A stretch of DNA of 64,000 nucleotides. It comes from Orychophragmus violaceus. Its lineage: Eukaryota > Streptophyta > Magnoliopsida > Brassicales > Brassicaceae. Every line of letters starts with the position of its first letter. Position 1 is the stretch's first letter. Both the position numbers and the translations under genes were made by a program. The stretch is from assembly GCA_030180135.1 (NCBI GenBank), contig CM058233.1, positions 110,215,994 to 110,279,993 on the forward strand, given 5' to 3'. Below, piece after piece: positions 13,220-23,234 of this stretch. The notes beneath the pieces are model-generated. The model was given only the letters and a program-made list of their open reading frames with translations. It was not told the origin of the DNA and searched no databases.

Positions 13220-13892
13220 GCAAATAAAGAAATGCTGTTTTTTCAGGTTGAGCTCTCATCACTTGTACAAGTCATCTACCTACGTGCCTTGATGGAGTTG
13301 ATGTTCTACTGCTGCTTGCTGATGCAAACACTGGGATGGCTGTTCTGACTTGGTTGACCATGATGCATTCGCAATGGTATGTCGTCTAATAGTTTCTTTC
13401 ATCATATTTTGTCTGCTTACCACAATTCACTATCATGATAGCTGATAGAGTTCACACTTGTATTGATGCTGGAAACAAAGCACGGAAGGCTTGTGGTCAG
13501 GCTCTGTTTATCCGAAACAAACGCTAGAAGAGCACTAGTTGATCAATCTCGTCTCCATCGTAGCAGAAGCTTATGGTCTTAACCAGCCAAGCGAATGGGC
13601 GCTTGTGCTTTAGAATCTGATGCTCAAACCCGAGCTAGCGGAAGAGTTTGTGGCTGAGTTCGTAGCGGTGCTTCCCCTCCAGGCTTCAATGCTTCTGGAA
13701 ATGGCAGCTCGAGGTTACCGGTCTCAATTCTCAGTCTGGCTCACAAGAGGAGGGTTACCAGCTGAGTGGGCCAAATACATGTGGAGATCTTTCAGGGATT
13801 TGAGGCCCATAGGAAGGTCCCGTCAAAATTCTCCTCACGCGCCTTCTCCAACAAAAAAATTAAAAAATGTCAAAATCAGAGGAAAACGCTGA
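13220..13892 (+). pseudogene. Unidentified protein-gene relic
   Basis: The frame running into 13620-13892 reads like ordinary conserved protein, with peptides such as VSIVAEAYGLNQPSEWALVL, LKPELAEEFVAEFVAVLPLQ and VWLTRGGLPAEWAKYM. It is broken by stops upstream (near 13530 and 13615) and its end runs into low-complexity sequence. An exon-like segment follows a TTTTTTCAG acceptor near 13247 and ends at an AATG|gtatg-type donor near 13378. I do not recognise the family. It is probably a gene fragment captured by a transposon or a remnant of a lost gene. Confidence 0.5.
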
Positions 13893-13959
13893 GCTATAGT
13901 CCACAGTTTTGATGCCGTGTAACCTACGCGCCAAGGATGCGAGTGGGCAAAATAAACAA

Positions 13960-15260
13960 AATTAATACAGCCTGTTTTGTTTTTTGTTTTTTTATACAGC
14001 CTATTTTAAATGTCCAATATATTTTCTAAGAGCAAGAAATTATTAGCTGCTAAAATAGAAATACAAATAAGAAACTGTTTTTAATTTTTGATTTATTTAA
14101 AATATTTCTTTATTAATTTTGATACTAAATAACTTTTAAAATGTAATTTAAAAATAAAAGTAATTATTACCATTTAATACTAGAAAAAGCATAAAATAAT
14201 TTTTTTAATTAAATGTCATTTTTCCGAATACTTATATTTAATATTTTAGTTATCCACAATATATTTATTTATTTTTGCATATGTATTTTATATTAGTTAA
14301 ATAAATAATTATTATATTTCTAAAAGAGAAAAAAAATCTCACATTAAAGTAAAGTATTTTCTTATTAATAATAGAGAATATTTTATATATGGTTTTATAT
14401 ATAATAGTATAAATATTATATAATCCAATATAGTAATAAAATATTTTAAATGTTTATTAATATAAGATTTAATTTATATTTATGAAAAATCTTATTTTTA
14501 TATATTATTAATTTTTTAATTAAATACATATATAAACTATTTTATGAGTATTTAAGAATATTTTTCGATTTCGCGAATACCTGCAAATTCACAATATATA
14601 TCTTTGGTTTTATTTCTTAGTTTTAATACTAAATAGTTTTGAAAATGATATTTAAAAGCAAGATTTTTTTATTGCCATTAAATTTTGAAAATAAAATCAT
14701 AAATATATATTTTAAACTAATTGTCAAATTATTTCAAAAGATATTTTATAGTTAAGGTATTTTGGTTAACCATGATATATTTATTTTCAGAAATTAATTA
14801 ATTCAAATTAACTAATGATATTACCAAATAATATTTATTTTTAAAATTATTTAATCTATAAATATTTTGTAGAAATAAAATATTATATATTATAAAAAAA
14901 TATTTAAGATATCAATTAATATTACACAATTTCATAAAGTTTTAATTTTTAAATATATTAAATGGGATTTACATATTAATAAACCAAAATATATTTTTAC
15001 ATACATATTTTATATTAACTAAATAGAGAATTATTTTATTTTCAAAACAATAGAAAATATTTTATATATAGTTTTCTATATATTAGTATAAATATTAAAC
15101 AATACAACATATTAAATAAAAAATTATATATTTATTTATATAATATTTAATTTATATTATTGAAATTTCTTTTTAAACACATATAAAATATTTTTACGAG
15201 GGTTTAAAAAATATTTTTGGATTTTGCGAATAACCTATAAATCTAGGCGAGACTTGTGAA
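13960..15260. repeat. AT-rich block with an internal ~640-bp diverged tandem duplication
   Basis: Over 80 percent A+T by eye. The half starting near 14060 and the half starting near 14600 share matching landmarks in the same order: 'ttttgatactaaata/ttttaatactaaata', 'ttttatatatggttt/ttttatatatagttt', 'agtataaatatta', 'atttaatttatatt', and 'atatttttcgatttcgcgaa' against 'atatttttggattttgcgaa'. No ORF of interest. It could be the noncoding body of a DNA transposon or Helitron; no termini were found. Confidence 0.6.
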
Positions 15261-15329
15261 TATATGATGTTTTCTTTTCACAGGTTTGTTGAACAAAAAG
15301 AGATCGTAACAAGTGGGTAAAACGGAGAG

Positions 15330-15347
15330 GGGTGGGGGGGGGGGGAG
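15330..15347 (+). repeat. Poly-G tract
   Basis: A run of more than ten consecutive G residues, interrupted only at its left edge by a T, lies in otherwise AT-rich DNA just right of the duplicated AT-rich block. It is unusual in this composition and could form a quadruplex on the plus strand. Confidence 0.7.
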
Positions 15348-15853
15348 GTTGATCTGCTTCCCAGCTATATTATTAGTAATATCTGAAATTTTAATATAGG
15401 ATTCATATTTTCAATTTTTTTGTTGTTGAATGTAAATATTATTATTATTTCTGTAGGTAAACTTTGAGTATATTTATAATTTATATATTTAACGTGATAG
15501 GTAAAATGATAGTTTACATTCACCAACATATATCGATTGGCTTTGGTTCCTACCGGAGACATGTCAGGTATCTTAATGGCCCCAAAATATTAAATATATT
15601 ATTTTCGTATTTTACATGTATAATTTTAGTATTTTGGATTTATTTTTAGTTTTTCAATTTTTAGATATATTTTTATATTTGAGTTATATTATAGTTTACA
15701 CATATTTCCACAGGTTTTCATGTATTTTTTAGCTCATTGATTAAGGGATAATTTTGGGGAAAAAGACGTCCTTGTTTTAATGCTTCGTCATATACTCCGT
15801 TTCCACGTCTTTGTGCTCATTCCGAAGTCATATACTCCGTTTCCACAATCTTT

Positions 15854-16461
15854 AAAATGCCTTAATTTAGAAGAGCAATTTAATTTCCATGTGTGTGATT
15901 GAAGAGTTTCAACATCTAGTCCCAAAACATGAGCATGAATGCCGCCTATGTAGCAACTCTAATCAAACTTATGTACTGGAACCTTTACTTTAATGTTTCT
16001 TGGGATCCCTATCAATATGATTGTATACCATATCGTTTTTGATTTTCCAAATGTACCATAAGATCCACGCAAACTTCTTATTATTTTCATGTGGTGGTAA
16101 TCTCCAGAATAAGTAGTCCATATTTTTAAAAATCGAATATGTAGGAAAGCACATATGATTCGTTGGGATTTGCGATAAAGCCCAAGTATGTAGTGCCGGT
16201 GGGCATTCAAACATCACATGATTTATTGTTTCTTCTGCGCCACATCAGATGCAACATGTATCACATTTACCCCATCCTTAAATTTTTCGACACCGGGAGG
16301 CAGTCCGATGCTATTTTCCATATATATAAAATGCCTTAATTTAGGAGAGCAATTTAATTTCCATGTGTGCGATTGCAGAGTTTCAACATCTCGTCCGAGA
16401 ACATGAGCATGAATGCCACCTATGTAGCAACTCTAATCGAACTTATGTACTGGAACCTTTA
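15854..16461 (-). mobile_element. LINE relic: zf-RVT region, with internal duplication
   Basis: The minus strand encodes a typical plant LINE zinc-finger/RVT tail: peptides CIRCGAEE-like just right of 16217, then MMFECPPALHTWALSQIP, FLHIRFL/FPTYSIFKNMDYLFWRLPP and WILWYIWKIKNDMVYNHIDR, with frame shifts between reading frames. A ~134-bp segment at 15854-15990 is repeated at 16328-16461 with about 90 percent identity, so this fragment has been rearranged. No poly(A) tail or TSD was identified. Confidence 0.75.
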
Positions 16462-16813
16462 AATATGTGATATGTTGTTTTATGTACATGGTGGATGCAG
16501 AGTGTTCGGCTTATCATTTTGAGTAGCGTAGTAATTATTTGCATGCTTGTGATGGTTACGGATGCAATTAAATTACCATGTGAAACAAAATGATGAGTGA
16601 AACTAGCGATCGCTCATCATAACCTAAAACCAGATCGTCGACATATTCAAACCGATATATTGATTGCGTGATTGTGTGTGGTATTGCTTGTTTCTGTTTC
16701 TTGATTGTGTGAATTATTTAATGCTTTGATTGGTGCATTAGATAATTAGGGTTTTCCCTTTTTGTGTAGTAAGAGTAGCATCGTTAATCGTGTTTGGTTG
16801 AGACTTCTGTTTA

Positions 16814-16841
16814 ACATAGATAACCAAATCAATTCTTTTAA
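16814..16841 (+). repeat. Left arm of perfect 28-bp inverted repeat flanking LINE A
   Basis: The 28 bases here (starting acatagataacc) are the exact reverse complement of 22728-22755. Without the intervening LINE the two arms would be separated by about 75 bp, giving a foldback structure of roughly 130 bp. Confidence 0.8.
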
Positions 16842-16863
16842 CCAAATCAAACCTGTACTAAAC

Positions 16864-18588
16864 ATGGCAAGACGTCTTTCTGCAGCTGAAAAGGGTAAAG
16901 GAATAGTACTTCCATCTCTACCAGCACCAAGACTGCGAATAAGGGCGCCAGACCTCGATACCTCAGATCTAGTAGAGGAAAATGCCCTTACCCTAATAGG
17001 ACGCCTTACAAACCCAAGAGAACAAAGACTATGGTCGATGATACCCTTCCTCTCTCGACGCTGGAACCTGAAAGGAAAAGCTATTGGATCAGATCTCGGC
17101 CAGAACTGCTTCCAGTTCAGATTTGACTACGAGGAGGATCTCCAGAAAGTTCTCGAAAACCGGCCTTACCATTTCGCTTATTGGATGGTAATCATCCAGA
17201 AATGGGAGCCAATTATCTCACCTCATTTCCCGAACCAAATCCCCTTCTGGATTAGGCTGAAAGGCCTGCCTCTACACTACTGGAAGGAAGAACTGATCCG
17301 CAATATAGGAAAGGAACTTGGAGAACTTGAAGCTCATGAACTGACCAAAACCTCTGCAAAAATCAGAGTCCATATTAATGGACTACAACCTCTAATCAAG
17401 GAGACAGTGATAGAATTTCCGGGTGGAGAAGAAGCTCTGGTTACACTGGAGTATGAAAAACTGGAACAGTCCTGCTCTAGGTGCCATCGCTTAACACACA
17501 TCGCTAAAGAATGCTCTGACCATGGACTGGACCAAACTCAGCCACAAAGCAAGCTGGAGCCAAAAGCTGGGAAGGTTCAGGAAGCCATAGACTATCCAGA
17601 AGAACCATTGGAAAGGCGTGTGTACCACCAAAGAGTGGATAGATATGGACGGCCCTTTGGAGACCGAAGCTCAGAACAATTTCCACAATCGAGGAAAAGA
17701 AGAGATATCCCAAGACTAACAGAAAATCTCTCCCACCAGAGGAAGGAGAACTCACTTCACTCGGTCTCGTCAACCTATGTATCAGAAAGATTTCCTCGTC
17801 CACCGCGTTCTGATGACAGAAGAACCTCCTCCAGGGACCTGCGAGACAAACTGAATACCCGAAGAGCTGAGAGGAACTCAACCAGATCACCAACCATGTA
17901 CTGGAGAGAAAAGTACCAGTTAAGAGACTCCCCTGAAAAAGTATACTCAGCAAACTCAATTCAGAACGAGGAAGAACCTCAGGAACTGGTGCAACCACCA
18001 ATCCAAACTCTACCTCCTGAAGCGAAAATCATGGAGGAAATTCGAGAAGCAACCATCCAGTATACCAGCTGCGCAGACCCAACGGAAAGTGCAGCGAGGA
18101 AACAAAGGGTGTTACTAAGTGAACAAAACGGAATGGTAGCAGAAACAGCAGCTAACTTGCTTGCGGAGGCTGTTAAACAGGCAGGGATAGACCTAAACAC
18201 AACTCAGCTCACTGAAACAACTGCTCCATCGTCATCACAACTGGATTTTGACAGCGATGCTCCTTTAGCTACTCAAATGAAAAAAAGAAGAGGCAGACCA
18301 CCTTTAACAAGAGCAACTACTGGTAGCCCCAAAAGAGTCACCTTTGCCAGTGCAAAAAAACGAAAGGTATCAATCATCCAAAACTCACCTAAACGAAGAC
18401 TAGCATCTGGGAAAACAGTTACTATGGGAGATGATCAACACCAAACTGCAGCAACAAAAAGAGGTCAAAAACCTGTAAATGGTCAGAAGGAAGCATCCAG
18501 TAGCAGACAAATGCCAAAAACCAGGATTATACCTCCAATCTCCAAGAGGAAGGTGGATTTTCAGACTCCACCACCTCCTCTTCCTTAA
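16864..18588 (+). CDS. LINE A ORF1, gag-like RNA-binding protein (DUF4283 + CCHC)
   Basis: 574 aa starting MARRLSAAEKGKG. An upstream in-frame ATG exists at 16762, but it lies left of the inferred element boundary, so 16864 is preferred. The N-terminal third is a DUF4283-type domain (e.g. FRFDYEEDLQKVLENRPYHF, then IPFWIRLKGLPLHYW). It is followed by a zinc knuckle CSRCHRLTHIAKEC with C-X2-C-X4-H-X4-C spacing. The C-terminal half is basic, Ser/Arg-rich and low complexity. By family analogy it binds element RNA and acts in the ribonucleoprotein that carries out retrotransposition. It ends with TAA at 18586-18588, inside the ORF2 open frame. Confidence 0.88.
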   Translation: MARRLSAAEKGKGIVLPSLPAPRLRIRAPDLDTSDLVEENALTLIGRLTNPREQRLWSMIPFLSRRWNLKGKAIGSDLGQNCFQFRFDYEEDLQKVLENRPYHFAYWMVIIQKWEPIISPHFPNQIPFWIRLKGLPLHYWKEELIRNIGKELGELEAHELTKTSAKIRVHINGLQPLIKETVIEFPGGEEALVTLEYEKLEQSCSRCHRLTHIAKECSDHGLDQTQPQSKLEPKAGKVQEAIDYPEEPLERRVYHQRVDRYGRPFGDRSSEQFPQSRKRRDIPRLTENLSHQRKENSLHSVSSTYVSERFPRPPRSDDRRTSSRDLRDKLNTRRAERNSTRSPTMYWREKYQLRDSPEKVYSANSIQNEEEPQELVQPPIQTLPPEAKIMEEIREATIQYTSCADPTESAARKQRVLLSEQNGMVAETAANLLAEAVKQAGIDLNTTQLTETTAPSSSQLDFDSDAPLATQMKKRRGRPPLTRATTGSPKRVTFASAKKRKVSIIQNSPKRRLASGKTVTMGDDQHQTAATKRGQKPVNGQKEASSSRQMPKTRIIPPISKRKVDFQTPPPPLP

Positions 18589-21500
18589 AGTTAGCGAGCT
18601 GGAACTGTTGTGGGCTGGGGAATCCTATGACAGTCCAGAGACTACGAGAGATCCATCGGTGTATCTCTCCTGACATCCTATTCCTCATGGAAACAAAGAA
18701 TCAAAATGAAGTAGTACTTGAGAAGCTAAATTGGACTGATTATTCAGCTCATCATCTAATCCCACCTCAAGGCAGGGGAGGAGGTTTAGCACTTCTCTGG
18801 AAGCAAGAAATTGAACTGGAGATTCTCCACAGCTGTGAAAACTTCATTGATACATGCATCAAAGCTGCTGGAAGAAAATTTTACACCACATTTGTCTATG
18901 GGGCACCAGACCAGACGGAAAGGAGGCAAGTCTGGGCAAACATATCGAATCAAGCTCTTGAAAGATCCGACCCTTGGCTCTTAACTGGAGATTTTAATGA
19001 GATCATAGAAGCATCAGAAAAACAGGGTGGACCAATTAGAGCAGAAGGATCATATGTGGATTTTCGTACCTTCATGTCAGAGAATGATCTTTACGATCTT
19101 CGATATTCTGGTAATTTTCTATCCTGGAGAGGACAGAGACATGATCACCTAGTTCAATGTAGGCTGGACAGAGTCATGTCAAACAGTGCATGGGCAGAGG
19201 AATACCCCTCAGGAAGAAGCGAGTATTTGCGTCTCGAAGGATCAGATCATAGACCACTCATAACCATCTTTGACACTACAAAAAAGAGAAAGAAAGGCCT
19301 GTTCAGATACGACAGAAGATTAAAGAACAATGAGGAAGTTAAAACCATTGTCTTTAACGCTTGGAATCTAAACGAGGCAGACTCGGTGGAGAACCGTATA
19401 GCAAAGTGTCGACAAGCCATCATTAGTTGGAATAGAGAGCAACAACAGAATAGCCGCAAACAAATCTTAGAGCTTCAGGATACTCTAGAGAAAGCACTAT
19501 CTGCCTCTATGCCTGAACCGACTCTCATCCAACAAACAAATGAAGCACTAAAAGCAGCATATAAAAAGGAAGAAGAGTTCTGGAAACAAAGGAGCAGACA
19601 ACTATGGCTAGCATTGGGAGACCAAAATACAAGTTACTTCCATGCCATTACTAAAGGAAGACATGCTAGAAATAAGTTCTCAGTTCTAGAGAACAAGAAT
19701 GGAATCCCAGTTTTTGAAGAAGAACAGATTCTAGAGGTCATCATGGACTATTATGCAACCCTTTTTACCTCACAAGAGGGCGACAGATTCACTGCAGTCG
19801 AGGAAGCATTAACACCTCGAATCTCAGCAGAATCAAATGCTTTTCTGATTGCTACCCCAACAGCAGTAGAGATCAAAACCGCCTGCTTCTCTATCCACCC
19901 AGACAAGGCTCCGGGGCCCGACGGTTTCTCAGCTTGTTTCTTCCACTCCAACTGGGATACAATGGGAGCAAAGGTCATTGCTGAGATCCAAGAATTCTTC
20001 AATTCCGGTGTACTGCCGAGAAACATAAATGCTACGCATGTTAGGCTTATCCCAAAGATACAAAGCCCCAGGAGTATGGTGGACTATAGGCCTATTGCGC
20101 TATGTAATGTGTATTACAAGATAATAGCGAAAATACTCACAGCAAGACTTCAACCGATACTTGGGGAGATCATCTCTGAAAACCAATCCGCATTTGTGCC
20201 TCAAAGAGCAATTGCGGATAACGTTCTCATCACGCATGAAGTCCTCCACTATCTGAAAACTTCAGGTGCAAAGAAAAGATGCTCCATGGCTGTCAAAACA
20301 GACATGAGCAAAGCCTATGATAGATTGGAATGGGATTTTATCGAAAAGGTGCTTAAACAACTTGGTTTTGACAAGAAGTGGATACAATGGACGATGCAAT
20401 GCATCAAGACAGTGTCATACTCTTACCTTCTAAATGGAGCAGCTCAAGGACTTGTCAAACCCACCCGAGGAATCCGACAGGGTGACCCTCTCTCACCATA
20501 CATCTTTATTCTGTGCAGTGAGGTCCTCTCCGGACTCTGCAACAAGGCACAAGATGAAGGGACATTACCGGGGGTTAGAGTTTCCAAAAGAAGTCCAAGA
20601 ATCAATCATCTGCTATTTGCGGATGACACTATGTTTTTCTGCCAATCGGATCAAAACAGCTGCAAAACACTCAGCCTAATAATCAAGAAATATGAAGAAG
20701 CTTCCGGACAACTCATTAACTACCAGAAGTCTGCGGTCACTTTCTCTACCAAAACTCCACGTGATACCAGAGAAAGAGTCAAGACTGACCTGGGAATTCA
20801 AAGGGAAGGAGGTATTGGGAAATACCTCGGACTCCCGGAACACTTCGGAAGGCGGAAAAAAGATCTATTCAGCCTTATAGTGGACAGAATACGACAACGA
20901 GCAAGAAGCTGGTCATCCAGATTTCTCTCTACGGCTGGGAAACTAACGATGCTAAAGTCTGTGTTAGCTGCGATGCCGACATACACTATGACCTGCTTCA
21001 AACTTCCGGTTTCCCTGTGCAAGAGAATCCAGTCAGCACTAACCAGGTTTTGGTGGGATGCAAAAGAGGGAGAGAAAAAAATCTGTTGGCTCTCTTGGAA
21101 AAAACTAACAAAGGCAAAAAAAGAAGGAGGTTTGGGTTTCCGAAAAATTCAAACCTTTAATGACGCACTCCTAGCGAAAGTGAGCTGGAGAATCCTCACA
21201 CAACCGTCAAGCTTGATCAGCCGAGTTTTGCTGCCAAAGTACTGCCACTCAAAGTCTTTCCTAGACGCAGAAATTCCAAAGTCATGTTCTCATGGATGGA
21301 GGAGTATCTGCATAGGAAGAGAGGTAATCAAATCAAATGTGGGAAAACTAATTGGAAATGGCACTACAACAAAGATATGGGATGACGACTGGCTAGCTTT
21401 AGACCATCAAAAACGTCCTATGGGACCGCCTACTGAAGAAACCAAAGACTGTTGTGTCAAGGAACTCATGTCCCCTGATTCCAATGATTGGGACAGGGAG

Positions 21501-22619
21501 AAAATTTTGAATGTATTACCACATTATGCAGATGAAATTCTGGAAATCAGAGCAAGCCAGATTGGGGCAGTCGACAAATTGGTATGGCTATCTACTGAGG
21601 ATGGAAACTATACAGCAAAGTCAGGGTACTACAAAGCTTTACAGGCAAACCCAGAGAATAATTGCCCTCTAGAAGCTACTCTATCTGATTTCGACTGGAA
21701 TAAGGTGATATGGAAATGCTATACTTCTCCGAAGTTAAAAGTTTTCCTTTGGAAAATTATGAACCAAGTCTTACCCATCGGTGAGAACCTAGCAGGAAGG
21801 AATATAGTCACCTCTGCAGTCTGTCCACATTGTGGAGAACCTGAATCCACAAACCATCTGCTCCTTCACTGCGAATTCGCCTGCAGAGTTTGGGCTGAAG
21901 CACCGATAAAATGGCAGATGAATTCTCGGGAGATTAGCCAGATCAGAACACTGCTAGAAATGGAAAAGAACATCATCTGTCTGCCACCAACGGGAGTAGG
22001 AGAAAACCACGTTGTTCCTTGGATCCTATGGTCAATCTGGATGGCAAGAAACCAAGCAATATTTTCTGAGAAAAAGGAATCCCCAGCAGAAACAATCACA
22101 AGAGCAATCAAACAAGCTAGAGAATGGCAGATGGCTCAAGGATTAATACCTCGGCAGCGAAGAACTCCAGGCCCGCAGCGAAGGATCACCGAAATCCCAG
22201 ACTCGATTCAGTGTCACACGGATGCGGCGTGGAAAGAAGATGAAAAGCGAGGAGGTCTGGGCTGGATCTTCACAAATCAAGAAGGTGAAATCATTCACCA
22301 AGGTGGCCGTGGACAGCGGAATGTCCGATCACCCCTAACAGCCGAAGCTCTAGCCGTTCTCTCTGCTCTGAAATCGGCAAAAGACCTCGGTTTCACCAAG
22401 TTATGTCTTGCAACTGATTCACAACAGCTTATCAACGCAATCAAAAAGGAGTCTCACCCGAAAGAGCTCCATGGGATTCTACACGATATCCTACATCTAT
22501 CTGCATCTTTTGATTCAATTTCTTTCAGCTTTATCTCTAGATCCTTCAATTGCAAAGCTGATGCTTTAGCAAAAGCTTGTATGACTCCTCGTTTGGAAAA
22601 CACTGCCGTTTTGGCTTAG
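18588..22619 (+). CDS. LINE A ORF2: endonuclease, reverse transcriptase, RNase H
   Basis: The conserved endonuclease N-terminus KLASWNCCGLGNP is encoded at 18588-18626, immediately after the ORF1 stop and before the first ATG at 18627. The frame is open back to a TAG at 18501-18503 with no ATG. From 18627 the ORF gives 1330 aa. Domains in order: APE-type endonuclease (WLLTGDFNEI, GSDHRPL), reverse transcriptase (TDMSKAYDRLEW, LLFADDTMFF), zf-RVT (CPHCGEPESTNHLLLHC) and RNase H with all four acidic positions (CHTDAAW, AEALAVL, LATDSQQ, KADALAK). No internal stops occur. Starting at 18627 would drop the Asn of WNC, a conserved metal-site residue, so translation would need a non-ATG start, frameshifting from ORF1, or the copy is defective. 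Confidence 0.88.
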   Translation, partial: KLASWNCCGLGNPMTVQRLREIHRCISPDILFLMETKNQNEVVLEKLNWTDYSAHHLIPPQGRGGGLALLWKQEIELEILHSCENFIDTCIKAAGRKFYTTFVYGAPDQTERRQVWANISNQALERSDPWLLTGDFNEIIEASEKQGGPIRAEGSYVDFRTFMSENDLYDLRYSGNFLSWRGQRHDHLVQCRLDRVMSNSAWAEEYPSGRSEYLRLEGSDHRPLITIFDTTKKRKKGLFRYDRRLKNNEEVKTIVFNAWNLNEADSVENRIAKCRQAIISWNREQQQNSRKQILELQDTLEKALSASMPEPTLIQQTNEALKAAYKKEEEFWKQRSRQLWLALGDQNTSYFHAITKGRHARNKFSVLENKNGIPVFEEEQILEVIMDYYATLFTSQEGDRFTAVEEALTPRISAESNAFLIATPTAVEIKTACFSIHPDKAPGPDGFSACFFHSNWDTMGAKVIAEIQEFFNSGVLPRNINATHVRLIPKIQSPRSMVDYRPIALCNVYYKIIAKILTARLQPILGEIISENQSAFVPQRAIADNVLITHEVLHYLKTSGAKKRCSMAVKTDMSKAYDRLEWDFIEKVLKQLGFDKKWIQWTMQCIKTVSYSYLLNGAAQGLVKPTRGIRQGDPLSPYIFILCSEVLSGLCNKAQDEGTLPGVRVSKRSPRINHLLFADDTMFFCQSDQNSCKTLSLIIKKYEEASGQLINYQKSAVTFSTKTPRDTRERVKTDLGIQREGGIGKYLGLPEHFGRRKKDLFSLIVDRIRQRARSWSSRFLSTAGKLTMLKSVLAAMPTYTMTCFKLPVSLCKRIQSALTRFWWDAKEGEKKICWLSWKKLTKAKKEGGLGFRKIQTFNDALLAKVSWRILTQPSSLISRVLLPKYCHSKSFLDAEIPKSCSHGWRSICIGREVIKSNVGKLIGNGTTTKIWDDDWLALDHQKRPMGPPTEETKDCCVKELMSPDSNDWDREKILNVLPHYADEILEIRASQIGAVDKLVWLSTEDGNYTAKSGYYKALQANPENNCPLEATLSDFDWNKVIWKCYTSPKLKVFLWKIMNQVLPIGENLAGRNIVTSAVCPHCGEPESTNHLLLHCEFACRVWAEAPIKWQMNSREISQIRTLLEMEKNIICLPPTGVGENHVVPWILWSIWMARNQAIFSEKKESPAETITRAIKQAREWQMAQGLIPRQRRTPGPQRRITEIPDSIQCHTDAAWKEDEKRGGLGWIFTNQEGEIIHQGGRGQRNVRSPLTAEALAVLSALKSAKDLGFTKLCLATDSQQLINAIKKESHPKELHGILHDILHLSASFDSISFSFISRSFNCKADALAKACMTPRLENTAVLA

Positions 22620-22727
22620 TAATCAAAAAAAGTATTTGCACAAAAAAAAAAAAAAAAACCAAATCACTCGAACTACAATTTTAGAGAAGAACTGTAATAT
22701 TCATGTTTGTGGTATATACGGAAATGC

Positions 22728-22755
22728 TTAAAAGAATTGATTTGGTTATCTATGT
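22728..22755 (+). repeat. Right arm of perfect 28-bp inverted repeat flanking LINE A
   Basis: Exact reverse complement of 16814-16841. It lies 61 bp right of the LINE A target-site duplication and directly left of the 5S-derived repeat. Confidence 0.8.
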
Positions 22756-22769
22756 CACCAAAGTGCACT

Positions 22770-23060
22770 TAACTTTTCGGTCACTTTTCCAGAGATAGAA
22801 CTCCTGAGTTAAGCATGTTTAAGCTGAAATAGTCAAAGGATGGGTGAACTACCGGGATGTGACTCACGGTATCGTGCGAATGAGACAAAATACGTGGAAA
22901 GATCGTGTGGTGATTGCAAGGACAGTAAATTAAGTCTTTCGAGCCTTCCAAAAATTAACAAAGAGGCCGTCGGACGAGAGTGGCCTACGGGCCAAATAAG
23001 CGGGTGTGAAGCCCACAGACGGAGATGGCCGGGCGCTACAAAAACCCTTGTTCGAGTATC
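22770..23060 (+). mobile_element. 5S-rRNA-derived repeat, probable Cassandra-type TRIM LTR
   Basis: Bases about 22790-22855 align by eye with the internal part of plant 5S rRNA: AGAACTCC, then GAGTTAAGC (box A), then AGGATGGGTGA (IE plus box C start), in the correct order and roughly the correct spacing. The sequence then continues into a non-5S stretch with 'gggcgctaca'. Domesticated 5S sequence inside LTRs is the hallmark of Cassandra terminal-repeat retrotransposons in miniature. A second LTR, PBS and TSD were not found, so this may be a solo LTR or fragment; a degenerate 5S pseudogene is the alternative. Edges are approximate. Confidence 0.55.
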
Positions 23061-23234
23061 CTATAGAATCAATGAACTTGGGTGGTTTCGGATACGCTTA
23101 GGCTACACCAGATTTTATTCATTTTTCTATCGAGAGTTTTGTATGAAAATGATAAAAGCAAAAAAAAGAAAAAGTAAAGTTGAAAACTGGTGTGCAGTTT
23201 AGAGTCGATGAGAAGAAGCACAAACTTGTTTTGA

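Larger units (their letters stand above)
16840..22666 (+). mobile_element. LINE A, L1-type non-LTR retrotransposon
   Basis: Carries ORF1 (16864-18588), ORF2 (open frame 18504-22619) and a poly(A) tail at 22642-22658. A 10-bp direct repeat aaccaaatca at 16840-16849 and 22657-22666 is the probable TSD; an equivalent copy at 16822-16831 makes the left edge ambiguous. With this edge the element begins only about 14 bp before the ORF1 ATG, so it lacks most of a 5' UTR and is probably 5'-truncated. Both frames are free of internal stops. Confidence 0.88.

Noticed and set aside
22840..23202. 120-aa plus-strand ORF
   Set aside because: It runs through the 5S-derived repeat and carries no protein signature.
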